This document shows positions 9,799-17,372 of a DNA stretch of 64,000 bases, in pieces. Positions within the stretch are counted from its first letter, which is position 1, and every line of letters starts with the position of its first letter. The stretch comes from Actinoplanes sp. L3-i22 (lineage in GTDB: Bacteria; Actinomycetota; Actinomycetes; Mycobacteriales; Micromonosporaceae). The position numbers and the translations under genes are program-made. Location of the stretch: assembly GCF_019704555.1 (NCBI RefSeq), contig NZ_AP024745.1:9060501-9124500 (forward strand), read 5' to 3'. The notes beneath the pieces are model-generated. The model made no database searches. It had not been told where the DNA came from and worked only from the letters and a program-made list of their open reading frames with translations.

Positions 9799-10575
9799 AT
9801 GAGTATCAGCAGTAGTGAGAGCAGCGCCGCGCGCCTGGCGGTGCTCGTCGACGCGGACAACGCCCAGCCGGCGATCGTCGAGGGGTTGCTGGCCGAGGTC
9901 GCCAAGTACGGGACGGCGCACGTCAAGCGCGCCTACGGCGACTGGACCGGGACGAACCTGCGCGGCTGGAAGGAGCACCTGCTCGCGTACAGCATCCAGC
10001 CGATCCAGCAGTTCGCGTACACCACCGGCAAGAACGCCACCGACGCGGCGATGGTGATCGACGCGATGGACCTGCTCTACTCCGGGCGCCTCGACGGATT
10101 CTGCATCGTCTCCAGTGACAGCGACTTCACCCGGCTGGCCGCGCGGATCCGGGAGTCCGGCCTGATCGTGTACGGCTTCGGCGAGCGCAAGACCCCGAAA
10201 CCGTTCGTGGCGGCGTGCGACAAGTTCATCTACACCGAGAACCTGACCGCCCCGCACAGCCCGGCCGAGCCCGCCGACGCGCCCGCGGAGACCCGCACCC
10301 CGCTCTCCGGCGCCCGCCTGAAGTCGGACAGCGCGCTGGTCAACAAGCTCCGCAACGCGGTCGAGGCGGCCTCCGACGACGACGGCTGGGCGTCGCTGGC
10401 CGCGGCCGGCCACATCCTGATCAAGCAGAGCCCGGACTTCGACTCGCGGAACTGGGGCTACACCAAGCTCAGCGACCTGCTCGCGGCCACCGGGCTGTTC
10501 GAGTCGGAACGCCGCCCCACCGAGAAGGGCAAGACCGCGGTCATCTACGTCCGCGACCGCCGCCGCCGCTCCTGA
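9799..10575 (+). CDS. NYN-domain ribonuclease-like protein with OST-HTH/LOTUS domain
   Basis: 258 residues. Residues 10 to 150 form an NYN (LabA/PIN-like) domain with the expected acidic residues: VLVDADNAQ, DAAMVIDAMDLL and CIVSSDSDFTRLA. The C-terminal third (about 180 to 255; LRNAVEAASDDDGWASLAAAGHILIKQ onward, ending in TAVIYVRD) fits an OST-HTH/LOTUS RNA-binding domain. This pairing is known in bacteria and suggests RNA cleavage or RNA-linked regulation; the target is unknown. I chose the ATG at 9799; an in-frame codon at 9778 is possible but has no better ribosome site. Confidence 0.85.
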   Translation: MSISSSESSAARLAVLVDADNAQPAIVEGLLAEVAKYGTAHVKRAYGDWTGTNLRGWKEHLLAYSIQPIQQFAYTTGKNATDAAMVIDAMDLLYSGRLDGFCIVSSDSDFTRLAARIRESGLIVYGFGERKTPKPFVAACDKFIYTENLTAPHSPAEPADAPAETRTPLSGARLKSDSALVNKLRNAVEAASDDDGWASLAAAGHILIKQSPDFDSRNWGYTKLSDLLAATGLFESERRPTEKGKTAVIYVRDRRRRS

Positions 10576-10597
10576 CCCCACCGCAGGTCCGCGCGGG

Positions 10598-11017
10598 TCA
10601 CACCCGCCGCGGATCGCTGTGATCGCTGTGGCCGGTGTCCCGGTTCTGCCGGAGGCCGTCGAGGCGGGCCTGGGCGCGCTCGACCGCGGCCCGGGACCGC
10701 TCCAGGAACGCGTTGCTGCGGTCCAGCCGGGCGACCTCGCGGGCGAACGCGTCCTCGATTCCCTCGATCGGGTCGGGCTGCTCCGGCAGGACCGTCGACG
10801 CCCGCTGGTCGAGCACCCGCTCGCGGGCCACCTGCAGCGACTCCCGCTCGTTCGCCCGGGCCTCGCGCTGGTCGGCCGCCAGCAGCTGCTCGTCGAGGAG
10901 CTGCTCGCGGATCAGAACCAGACGCTCGCGCTCGGCGAGCGCCTGCTCGCGCAGGAGCAGGGCTTCCTCCCGGAGCTCCAGCTGCCGGTTGTCGAAGAAG
11001 AAGTCGGGAGGCACCAC
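10598..11017 (-). CDS. coiled-coil protein of unknown function
   Basis: About 139 residues, almost entirely charged helix: long runs of Glu, Arg, Leu and Gln in heptad-like order (ELREEALLLREQALAERERL) predict a coiled coil over residues 10 to 80, and a second helix follows near the C-terminus. No enzyme motif, signal peptide or membrane segment. It follows the PilZ gene by about 22 bases on the same strand, so they probably share a transcript. The start is uncertain: tandem GTG codons at 11017 and 11014, or an ATG at 11065 that would overlap the PilZ gene. Function unknown; a partner of the PilZ protein is only a guess. Confidence 0.6.
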   Translation of the reverse strand: MVPPDFFFDNRQLELREEALLLREQALAERERLVLIREQLLDEQLLAADQREARANERESLQVARERVLDQRASTVLPEQPDPIEGIEDAFAREVARLDRSNAFLERSRAAVERAQARLDGLRQNRDTGHSDHSDPRRV

Positions 11018-11039
11018 CCGATGATAGAAAGCGTTCCGG

Positions 11040-11630
11040 TCAGCGCGAAAGCACGTAGGCGGCAAGTGCCTTCGCGTCGCCCGCGTCGATCCACTCGAAG
11101 GTGCCGCGCAGCTGATCGGAGCGCTGGTCGACGGTAGCGACGGCGGCGGTCATCTCCCCCCAGGGCATCGTGACGTGCAGCAGGGTGCGCAGGATCGCAC
11201 TGGGCAGGTGCGGCCGGCCGTCGTCGGCGGTGGCCCGCAGCAGCAGGCCACTGGTGGAGACGTCCTGCACGTGCCCGGCGACGGCGACCAGGCGCTCGGT
11301 GTCGCCGGTGTCGACCTGCGCGGTGCCGGACGCCGGATAGGAGCCGGGCCGGCGGGGCGAGTCGCGCCGCTGGACGACGCCGGTCGGGCTGTCGCCGAGC
11401 ACAGTCATCAGGCCACCCCGCAGCTCCGCCTCGACCCAGGCGACGCCGGCGCTGCTGGTCAGCTCGAGGATGCCGTAGCGCCGGACGCCGGGCTCGTCGA
11501 GGCTGAGCACCGGCAGGGGTGGCAGGTCGGCGATGAAGGGCGCTTTCACCTCGGCGAGGCAGACCAGCGGGATCGCCTCCATCCCCTGGCAGCGCAGCGT
11601 GAGCGTGCTTCCGGCGGATACGGTGATCAT
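11040..11630 (-). CDS. PilZ-domain protein (cyclic di-GMP receptor)
   Basis: 196 residues. The N-terminal half resembles a YcgR-type barrel, and the C-terminal half has both parts of the PilZ ligand signature: an arginine-rich QRRDSPRRP around residue 88 and DVSTSG around residue 123 (the [DN]xSxxG motif). In known PilZ proteins these residues wrap around a c-di-GMP dimer. The ATG at 11630 has an AGGAGGAG ribosome site. Three other proteins of c-di-GMP turnover are encoded in the window, so signal and receptor are both present. The output is unknown. Confidence 0.82.
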   Translation of the reverse strand: MITVSAGSTLTLRCQGMEAIPLVCLAEVKAPFIADLPPLPVLSLDEPGVRRYGILELTSSAGVAWVEAELRGGLMTVLGDSPTGVVQRRDSPRRPGSYPASGTAQVDTGDTERLVAVAGHVQDVSTSGLLLRATADDGRPHLPSAILRTLLHVTMPWGEMTAAVATVDQRSDQLRGTFEWIDAGDAKALAAYVLSR

Positions 11631-11783
11631 CGTCTCCTCCTTGACTCTCCTCTGACGTTCTCACGCACAGCGGCTCCGCTGGGCCGGTTGCCGCAGACCG
11701 CACCGGATCAGCCCCTCGTGGGACGGTGACGGTCGGCTGTCGTCGTTAGGATCGGTGGTACGCCGACGGAGGGGAGGCCGGCC

Positions 11784-12476
11784 TTGCCGAACAACGCACA
11801 CGACGTGGCGGCATCCGTGCTGGCTTTCGTCGGCCCGATGGAGGCCATGCGGCTGCAGAAACTCGTCTACTACAGCCAGGCGTGGCACCTCGCGCTCCTC
11901 GACGAGCCGCTCTTCACCGACACCATCCAGGCCTGGCGCGACGGTCCGGTCACGATGACGCTCTGGGACCAGCATCGCGGCCAGCGCACCGTCAGCAGTT
12001 GGCCGGCCGGCGACCCGGCACGCCTGAACGCCGCCGGCGCCCGGGTGGTGGAGTTGGTGTGCCAGGTCTACGGCGCGCTGTCCGGGGATGACCTTTCCGA
12101 ACTGACGCACAACGAGCTTCCGTGGCGGGTCGCCCGTCAGGGGCTGCCCGATCATCAGCCCAGCCGGTCGACCATCCAGCCGGAGGAGATGAAGCGCTTC
12201 TACCGCCGGCGCTCCCTGGCCGGTCTACGGGTGGCCGACCTCGTCTCGGGCGCGCTCGAAGGCATTGCCGATCCGGAGATCAGCGCCGCCGAACGGAGTC
12301 AGATCCTGGCCGACATCCGCGCCGAGGCACGTCGCAGCGTCCCGGAAGAGCCGGATGACGCCACGCCGATCGTCTCCGTGGTCGGCACGGACTGCAGGCA
12401 CGAGCAGCCGCCGCGGGTCGCGGCACGGATCGACCGGGAGCGCCCCCAGCGTGGCAGTGCAGCGCAGCGCGGCTGA
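11784..12476 (+). CDS. Panacea (DUF4065/SocA-like) domain antitoxin
   Basis: 230 residues. The N-terminal 150 residues match the Panacea/SocA-like antitoxin fold: AMRLQKLVYYSQAWHLAL, then FTDTIQAWRDGPV and a terminal helix with SRSTIQPEEMKRFYRR. Panacea domains are known antitoxins that neutralise adjacent, unrelated toxins. The gene uses a TTG start, supported by a strong GGAGGGGAGG ribosome site 6 to 7 bases upstream; no better start is near. Its last 26 bases overlap the start of the PIN-domain gene, the classic antitoxin-first, overlapping toxin-antitoxin layout. A -10-like TAGGAT lies about 35 bases upstream. The last 50 residues are Arg/Glu-rich and look disordered. Confidence 0.8.
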   Translation: MPNNAHDVAASVLAFVGPMEAMRLQKLVYYSQAWHLALLDEPLFTDTIQAWRDGPVTMTLWDQHRGQRTVSSWPAGDPARLNAAGARVVELVCQVYGALSGDDLSELTHNELPWRVARQGLPDHQPSRSTIQPEEMKRFYRRRSLAGLRVADLVSGALEGIADPEISAAERSQILADIRAEARRSVPEEPDDATPIVSVVGTDCRHEQPPRVAARIDRERPQRGSAAQRG

Positions 12477-13113
12477 ACCCGACCTGCACACGGTCGTCTT
12501 CGACGTCAACATCCTGCTGGATGTCGCGGATCTGCTCGGGCCACCGTTCGCCTGGGAGAAATTCCGGGACACCGCGGCCCGGGAGAGCCGGTCACCCGTC
12601 CCCCACCCGACGGACAGACGCGTCGACAGTCTGCGGGCCGTCGCCCTGACCACGAGTGGCCGGTTCGCGGGACCGGAACTGCTGCAGGTCTGGACCTCTG
12701 ATCACATCGACAGGTTGGTTGTCGCCAAGGCCACCCAGCCTCGTCATGGCGCGACCGCGGAGACCCGTGGTCTCGGCTGGTCCGCCGAGCACGCCGACGG
12801 TCTGCTGCACGACTTCGTCTATGACCTCGTGTTCGACATGACCGGTGGCGGTCGCATCGAGATCCTGGCGGTGGACGGGCATCCGCCACTCGACCACGAG
12901 GACGCCTGCGTGTTCACCACCGCGCTGCAGGCCGCCGACGACGCGGCTCCGCCGTCGATCAAGTACTGCGTGACCCGGGACCGCGCCTTCCGGCGGGCGC
13001 CGAATCTCCACCCCGATGTGTTGATCTTGCATCCGGACGAGTTCGTCATGCTGGTCCGGCGCTCACGTGGCGCCCTGGCCACAAGGAAGATGCGCCCCCC
13101 GTTCCTGCCGTGA
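12451..13113 (+). CDS. PIN-domain ribonuclease toxin (putative)
   Basis: 220 residues starting at GTG 12451, with GGGAG ten bases upstream inside the antitoxin gene. PIN signatures are visible: VVFDVNILLDVADLL at residues 14 to 29 (first catalytic Asp), an acidic DHEDACVFTTAL block in the middle and CVTRDRAFRR near the C-terminus, the usual PIN order D, E/D, D. PIN toxins cleave RNA with Mg2+ or Mn2+. The overlap with a Panacea antitoxin makes a toxin role likely; the target RNA is unknown. The C-terminus after the last Asp is basic. Confidence 0.75.
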   Translation: MAVQRSAAEPDLHTVVFDVNILLDVADLLGPPFAWEKFRDTAARESRSPVPHPTDRRVDSLRAVALTTSGRFAGPELLQVWTSDHIDRLVVAKATQPRHGATAETRGLGWSAEHADGLLHDFVYDLVFDMTGGGRIEILAVDGHPPLDHEDACVFTTALQAADDAAPPSIKYCVTRDRAFRRAPNLHPDVLILHPDEFVMLVRRSRGALATRKMRPPFLP

Positions 13114-13159
13114 CGCGGTTGTTAGGGTTTGCCGCAAGATCGTCGGGACGGGGAGTGGG

Positions 13160-13639
13160 ATGACCGAGCGGGAGACGCTGACCTGGGAGGCCTTCGGCCG
13201 GGTGGGGCGGGAGCTGGCGCAGGCGATCGCGGACGACGGCTTCCGGCCGGACCTGATCCTGGCGGTGGCCCGCGGCGGACTGTTCGCCGCCGGGTCGATC
13301 GGCTACGCGCTGGACGTGAAGAACACCCACCTGATCAACGTCGAGTTCTACACCGGGGTCGACGAGCGCCTGGACCTGCCGGTGATGCTGTCCCCGGTGC
13401 CGGACGCCGACGCGCTCAACGGCGCGCGCGTGCTGATCGTCGACGACGTGGCCGACACCGGGGCCACACTGAAACTGGTCCGGGACTTCTGCGCGGGGCA
13501 CGCGGCCGAGGTGCGGACCGCGGTGATCTACGAGAAGTCGCAGTCCGAGGTGCAGTGCGATTTCGTGTGGGCCCGCACCGACAAGTGGATCAACTTTCCC
13601 TGGTCGAGCGAGCCCACCATCAGCGTCAGGAGTGCTTGA
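13160..13639 (+). CDS. phosphoribosyltransferase (type I, xanthine/guanine-like)
   Basis: 159 residues with the type I PRPP-binding motif VLIVDDVADTGATL at about residues 93 to 106 and an upstream LILAVARGG loop, as in xanthine-guanine and hypoxanthine phosphoribosyltransferases. It would transfer a base to PRPP with release of pyrophosphate; the base specificity cannot be told. The ATG at 13160 has a GGGAG site. It follows the toxin gene by 46 bases but has its own TTAGGGT -10-like box. Its last 14 bases overlap the convergent alginate lyase gene. Confidence 0.85.
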   Translation: MTERETLTWEAFGRVGRELAQAIADDGFRPDLILAVARGGLFAAGSIGYALDVKNTHLINVEFYTGVDERLDLPVMLSPVPDADALNGARVLIVDDVADTGATLKLVRDFCAGHAAEVRTAVIYEKSQSEVQCDFVWARTDKWINFPWSSEPTISVRSA

Positions 13640-14408
13640 CGGTCAGGCTGTAGAACTTGACCTTCGCGCCGTTGCTGGTGCTCTCCGAGGACGACTGGTT
13701 GTACGAGCCGGCCTTGAAGTACTGCTTGTACGGGTTGAACGAGGACGGGATCGAGTAACTGGTCTTCGTCCCGTTCACGGTCAGGTTGATGGTGTTGCCG
13801 GTGACGTTGATGACGTAGGTCCACTTCACGCCGAGCGCCACGTTGCCCACCAGGTGCAGGGTCTGCCCGCCGTCGGGCGAGTTCTCGGTGCCGAGGTAGA
13901 TGTCGCCGTTGGGCCGGTAGTAGAGCTCCAGCAGCGGCTTGGTCGACGAGCCGCCGGAGCCCAGGTGCACCTGGCCGACGCAGACGTTCTTGGTCACCGA
14001 GACGATGCGCAGCTGGGCGGTGAGCGTGTGGTTGCCGGACAGGGTCCAGTCGGCGGCGCTGCCGTTGGTGTTCATCTCGCGGAACTCGGAGCGGGCGTAG
14101 TTGGAGTTCGGGGTGGTCACGCCCTTCTCCGGCGCCCAGAACGTCATCGAGCCGTCGTTCTTGTCGGTCCAGAAGTAGGCCGGGTTGCTGTAGCCGGTGG
14201 GGCCCTTGAGCTGCGCCGGCGAGATGGTGTCCGGCTTGCCGGGCGAGCCGGTGGGCAGCTGCAGCTGCCAGACCGACAGGTCGAAGTTCCCGCCGGGCGG
14301 CAGCGTCGGGTCGAGGGTGGCCGCGGACGCCGCGGTGATGCCGGCGACGCCCAGGCCGGTGACCACGACTGCGGAGAGAGCGACCGCGAGGAAGGTGCGT
14401 TTACGCAT
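13626..14408 (-). CDS. secreted alginate lyase, polysaccharide lyase family 7
   Basis: 260 residues with a Sec signal peptide (MRKR, hydrophobic core, cleavage after ITAASA near residue 29). The mature part is one PL7 jelly-roll with the three family signatures: RSEFREM (R[ST]E[LVF]R), GQVHLG and YFKAGSYNQ. It cleaves alginate by beta-elimination. In PL7 the middle motif is QIH or QVH; QVH has been linked to mannuronate-preferring enzymes, so that preference is a guess here. The enzyme is extracellular. A perfect palindrome lies 45 to 65 bases upstream of the ATG, suggesting repression. Sole carbohydrate lyase in the window. Confidence 0.92.
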   Translation of the reverse strand: MRKRTFLAVALSAVVVTGLGVAGITAASAATLDPTLPPGGNFDLSVWQLQLPTGSPGKPDTISPAQLKGPTGYSNPAYFWTDKNDGSMTFWAPEKGVTTPNSNYARSEFREMNTNGSAADWTLSGNHTLTAQLRIVSVTKNVCVGQVHLGSGGSSTKPLLELYYRPNGDIYLGTENSPDGGQTLHLVGNVALGVKWTYVINVTGNTINLTVNGTKTSYSIPSSFNPYKQYFKAGSYNQSSSESTSNGAKVKFYSLTVKHS

Positions 14409-14452
14409 GTGGGGACCTCGATACGGGTGAGTGAGGGGCTTGCCGCGGGGGA

Positions 14453-14473
14453 ATTGGCAAGTTGATTGCCAAT
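14453..14473. promoter_or_regulatory. palindromic operator upstream of alginate lyase
   Basis: Perfect inverted repeat attggcaa / ttgccaat with a 5-base centre (gttga), 45 to 65 bases before the alginate lyase ATG. Its size and position suit a LacI- or GntR-type repressor. No matching regulator gene is adjacent. Confidence 0.45.
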
Positions 14474-14563
14474 AAATCAGGCGGCGTATGCCCGGTCAAT
14501 CGATCGGCGAGGGTCAAACCCTTAAACAACCTTAAATATCGCCGTACGGCGATGAGCGCGCCC

Positions 14564-14661
14564 GTCATGTTGACGTGTTGACTCGACATGACGCAGTCAA
14601 CGTGTTGAGTTGCCGCGTCCGTCAAGTGCAGTCAACAGTCCAGTCAACACGTCAACATGAC
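14564..14661. repeat. 20-base inverted repeat built of GTTGAC/GTCAAC units
   Basis: The arms 14564-14583 and 14642-14661 are exact reverse complements (gtcatgttgacgtgttgact / agtcaacacgtcaacatgac), separated by 58 bases. Six GTTGAC or GTCAAC hexamers occur in about 100 bases, two in each arm and others in the loop. It may be a multi-site protein-binding element or a cruciform; it is not a CRISPR because unit spacing is irregular. Confidence 0.6.
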
Positions 14662-14666
14662 AACGC

Positions 14667-14702
14667 GACGCCGACCCGGATCAAGTGATCCGAGCCGGCG
14701 TC
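14667..14702 (-). terminator. hairpin, likely terminator of the secreted-protein gene
   Basis: 17-base arms with two mismatches and a 2-base loop (gacgccgacccggatca ag tgatccgagccggcgtc). It lies 58 bases past the stop of the minus-strand secreted-protein gene. No T-run follows, as is common in actinobacteria. Confidence 0.5.
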
Positions 14703-14711
14703 GTGTCGATG

Positions 14712-14767
14712 GTCAGCGTCCGACGGACGTCAGCCGACGGTCGTCAGCGTCCGACGGACGTCAGCCG
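14712..14767. repeat. two 25-base direct repeats, period 31
   Basis: Copies at 14712-14736 and 14743-14767 are identical, and each contains the small palindrome gtccgacggac. The second copy covers the stop codon of the secreted-protein gene, so the repeat spans the end of a coding region. Confidence 0.6.
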
Positions 14768-15696
14768 GCGATCGTCACGCCGAAGTTGGCGATGTTGGCC
14801 GAGTCGGTCTGGCCGGGGCCGCCGTTGAGGGTGAAGCGGACGATGCCGGGAGCCTGCGCCCCGGCCGTCGCCTCCGCGGGGGCGGTCACGGTCACGTCGT
14901 ACGTCTGGGTCTCGCCCTCGGCGATCCGGCTGAAGATCAGGCAGCCCTCGGTGTTGTAGTCGGCCGGCACCGGGAAGTCGGTGCTCCCGCCGACGCACGG
15001 GCCCTCCGGCGTGATCCGCGGCCACGGGTCGAGCGTGTTCGGGGTGGCGACGTCGAAGTTGAGGTCGTGCTGCTTGGCGTCACCATCGCTGTGCAGGGTG
15101 ACCGTGCTGTGCCCGGCGAACGTGCCGTCCTCCTGCCGGGTCAGCGTCGCGTCGGTCGCGGTGACGCTGAGCTTGGCGACGGTGTCCTGCACGTACGGAC
15201 GGGGGTTGGTGGTCTTGCCCTTGGTCGAGCGGAAGACCGCGCCGAACGACGCCGTCTTGCCGGCCACCTCGACGGTGCCGAGCTCGGGCGCGATCTGGGC
15301 GTAGGGCTGCGGCTTGGCCGTCGACTTGAAGGCGAGCGTGATGACGCTGGTCGTGCCCGGCTGGACGGCGCTGGACAGCGAGCAGGACTGGATGTCCCGG
15401 TGGTCGGCCGTCTCGGCCAGGCCGCACGCCTCGGCGCCGACCTGGTTGACCCAGTCGAACGTGCCGGCGATCGGCTCGGTGAGGATGATCCCGCCGTTGT
15501 ACGGCTCGGCCGTGGTGTTCTTGACCAGTACCTGGACGCTGCCGGTGTGGCCGTAGGGAGCGCCGGGATCGAGGATCAGGCGGTTGACGCTGACCGAAAT
15601 CTTGCCGGCCGGTGCGGCCTGGGCGGCGACGCCACCGCCGAGAACGACGGATCCGGCGGCGAGGGCGACGACGCCCGCACGCATGAGTGTGCGCAT
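14761..15696 (-). CDS. secreted protein of unknown function
   Basis: 311 residues with a Sec signal peptide cut after AAQA (about residue 27). The mature protein is rich in Val, Thr and Gly, and looks like beta-sandwich repeats: VQVLVKNTTAEPYNGG, GTTSVITLAFKS and ETQTYDVTVTAPAE resemble bacterial DUF11- or CARDB-like surface modules. Four cysteines (in ACGLAE, QSCSLS, GPCVGG and EGCLIF) could form two disulfides. No catalytic motif. The long 5' region carries no clear operator. Role unknown; an extracellular or envelope structural protein is the most I can support. Confidence 0.75.
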   Translation of the reverse strand: MRTLMRAGVVALAAGSVVLGGGVAAQAAPAGKISVSVNRLILDPGAPYGHTGSVQVLVKNTTAEPYNGGIILTEPIAGTFDWVNQVGAEACGLAETADHRDIQSCSLSSAVQPGTTSVITLAFKSTAKPQPYAQIAPELGTVEVAGKTASFGAVFRSTKGKTTNPRPYVQDTVAKLSVTATDATLTRQEDGTFAGHSTVTLHSDGDAKQHDLNFDVATPNTLDPWPRITPEGPCVGGSTDFPVPADYNTEGCLIFSRIAEGETQTYDVTVTAPAEATAGAQAPGIVRFTLNGGPGQTDSANIANFGVTIAG

Positions 15697-15884
15697 GTTG
15701 AACTGCTCCTTATCGAAAACCCCGTGTGCCGGGTGAGCCCCGGCCGATCGACTGGGATCAACCTATTGACGGGTGGGACCCGACTCCCGGCGCGATCGTC
15801 CTATGTGGCACAAACCCGGGAGACAGTTCACACACGTACCGAAAACGTGTTTTGACCTTGGGTTTGATCGGGCAAGCTCGGCGC

Positions 15885-17261
15885 ATGACGAACGACGGCT
15901 CCGCGCAAACGCTGCTGATCCTGGGCGCCTCCGGCGACCTGACCGCGCGACTGCTGCTGCCCGGGCTGGGCGCGCTGCTCGCGACCGGGGACGCGCCGCC
16001 GTTGACCCTGCTCGGCGCCGGCATCGACGACTGGGACGCCGAGCACTGGCGCAAGCGGGTCAGCGACGCGTTCGGGGAGCACCGCGACGCCGGGCAGGCC
16101 GCGCCGACCCTGGCCGGGACGCGGTACCGCAGCGCCGACGTGACCAAGGCCGACGACCTGCGCGCGCTGCTGGCGGACGCGGACGGCACCGTGTCGATCT
16201 TCTTCGCGCTGCCGCCGGCGATCACCGCGAAGGCGTGCGAGGCGCTGCTGGACGTGCAGCTCCCGGAGGGCACCCGGCTGGTGCTGGAGAAGCCGTTCGG
16301 GACCGGTGCCTCGTCGGCGGCGGCGCTGAACCGGCTGCTCACCCGGCTCGCGCCGGAGGAGAAGATACACCGGATCGACCACTTCCTCGGCAAGTCGACC
16401 GTGCTGAACATTCTCGGACTCCGGTTCGCCAACCGGATCTTCGAGCCGCTGCTCGGCTCGGAGCACGTGGAGAGCGTCGACATCGTCTTCGACGAGGATC
16501 TCGCGCTGGAGGGGCGGGCCGGGTACTACGACAAGGCCGGCGCGCTCGCCGACATGATCCAGAGCCACCTGCTGCAGATCCTCGCGCTGCTCACGATGGA
16601 GGCGCCGCAGTCGCTGGACCCGCAGGTGTTCCGGGACGCGACCGCCGAGGCGCTGCGGTCCACCCGGCTCTGGGGCGGGGATCCGGCGGCGTCCAGCCTG
16701 CGGGCCCGCTACAGCGCGGGGTCGTTGAACGGGCGGGATCTGCCGGCGTACACGCAGGAGAAGGACGTCGACCCGGCGCGGGAGACCGAGACGCTCGCCG
16801 AGCTGGTGCTGGCCGTCGACACGTGGCGCTGGGCGGGCGTGCCGTTCCGGCTGCGCTCCGGCAAGGCGGTCGCGAACAGCCGCAAGGAAGCGGTGGTCAC
16901 GTTCAAGGAGCCGCAGCGGCTGCCGGACGGGCTGCACGGGCCGGACGGGCCGAACCGGCTGCGGATCGGTTTCGGACCGGACCGGCTCGAGCTGGACTTC
17001 ACCGTCAACGGGCCGGGCGATCCGTTCACCCTGGACCCGATCACGCTGCGGGCCGACTTCGGTCCGGGAGAGCTTCCGCCGTACGGCGAGGTCCTGCGCG
17101 GCGTGTTCGAGGACGATCCGCTGCTGTCCGTGCGCGGCGACACCGCCGAGCAGTGCTGGCGCATCGTCGAGCCGGTCACCAAGGCCTGGCACGACGGGGG
17201 GGTGCCGATCGTGGAGTACCCGGCGGGCAGCGCCGGCCCGTCGAACTCCCTGCTGAGCTAG
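15885..17261 (+). CDS. zwf: glucose-6-phosphate 1-dehydrogenase
   Basis: Oxidises glucose 6-phosphate to 6-phosphogluconolactone with NADP+, first step of the pentose phosphate pathway. 458 residues. The N-terminal nucleotide fold has LILGASGDLTARLLLP, the substrate block LVLEKPFG follows, and the active-site signature HRIDHFLGK is intact near residue 165. I start at the ATG at 15885; the open frame extends further left but without homology-like sequence. It stands alone, with no opcA, gnd or tal beside it, so it may be a second zwf copy. A strong hairpin follows. Confidence 0.92.
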   Translation: MTNDGSAQTLLILGASGDLTARLLLPGLGALLATGDAPPLTLLGAGIDDWDAEHWRKRVSDAFGEHRDAGQAAPTLAGTRYRSADVTKADDLRALLADADGTVSIFFALPPAITAKACEALLDVQLPEGTRLVLEKPFGTGASSAAALNRLLTRLAPEEKIHRIDHFLGKSTVLNILGLRFANRIFEPLLGSEHVESVDIVFDEDLALEGRAGYYDKAGALADMIQSHLLQILALLTMEAPQSLDPQVFRDATAEALRSTRLWGGDPAASSLRARYSAGSLNGRDLPAYTQEKDVDPARETETLAELVLAVDTWRWAGVPFRLRSGKAVANSRKEAVVTFKEPQRLPDGLHGPDGPNRLRIGFGPDRLELDFTVNGPGDPFTLDPITLRADFGPGELPPYGEVLRGVFEDDPLLSVRGDTAEQCWRIVEPVTKAWHDGGVPIVEYPAGSAGPSNSLLS

Positions 17262-17269
17262 CCGGCTTC

Positions 17270-17313
17270 CCAGGCGGCGCCCGCCGCTGCTCACGGCAGC
17301 GGAGGCCGCCTGG
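17270..17313. terminator. nested hairpin between zwf and kup (bidirectional terminator)
   Basis: Outer arms ccaggcggc/gccgcctgg and inner arms ccgctgc/gcagcgg pair perfectly around a 5-base loop, 9 bases after the zwf stop. It lies between convergent genes, so it may serve both. Confidence 0.7.
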
Positions 17314-17372
17314 CAAGCACACCCTGACCAGCAGGAACCGCAAGCAGCGGCAACAACCGAGAGCAGAGCGGG

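Larger units (their letters stand above)
14409..14760. other. repeat-rich intergenic control region (no gene)
   Basis: 352 bases with no plausible gene. From left to right it holds an operator-like palindrome, the small palindrome gccgtacggc at 14541, a pair of 20-base inverted repeats made of GTTGAC units, a 36-base hairpin and two copies of a 25-base direct repeat. AT content is higher than in the neighbours (tttaaacaaccttaaatatc-like stretch near 14520), consistent with the alginate lyase promoter. Confidence 0.6.

Noticed and set aside
14560..14770. Possible CRISPR array
   Set aside because: Repeats differ in length and orientation, spacing is irregular, and no cas genes are present.
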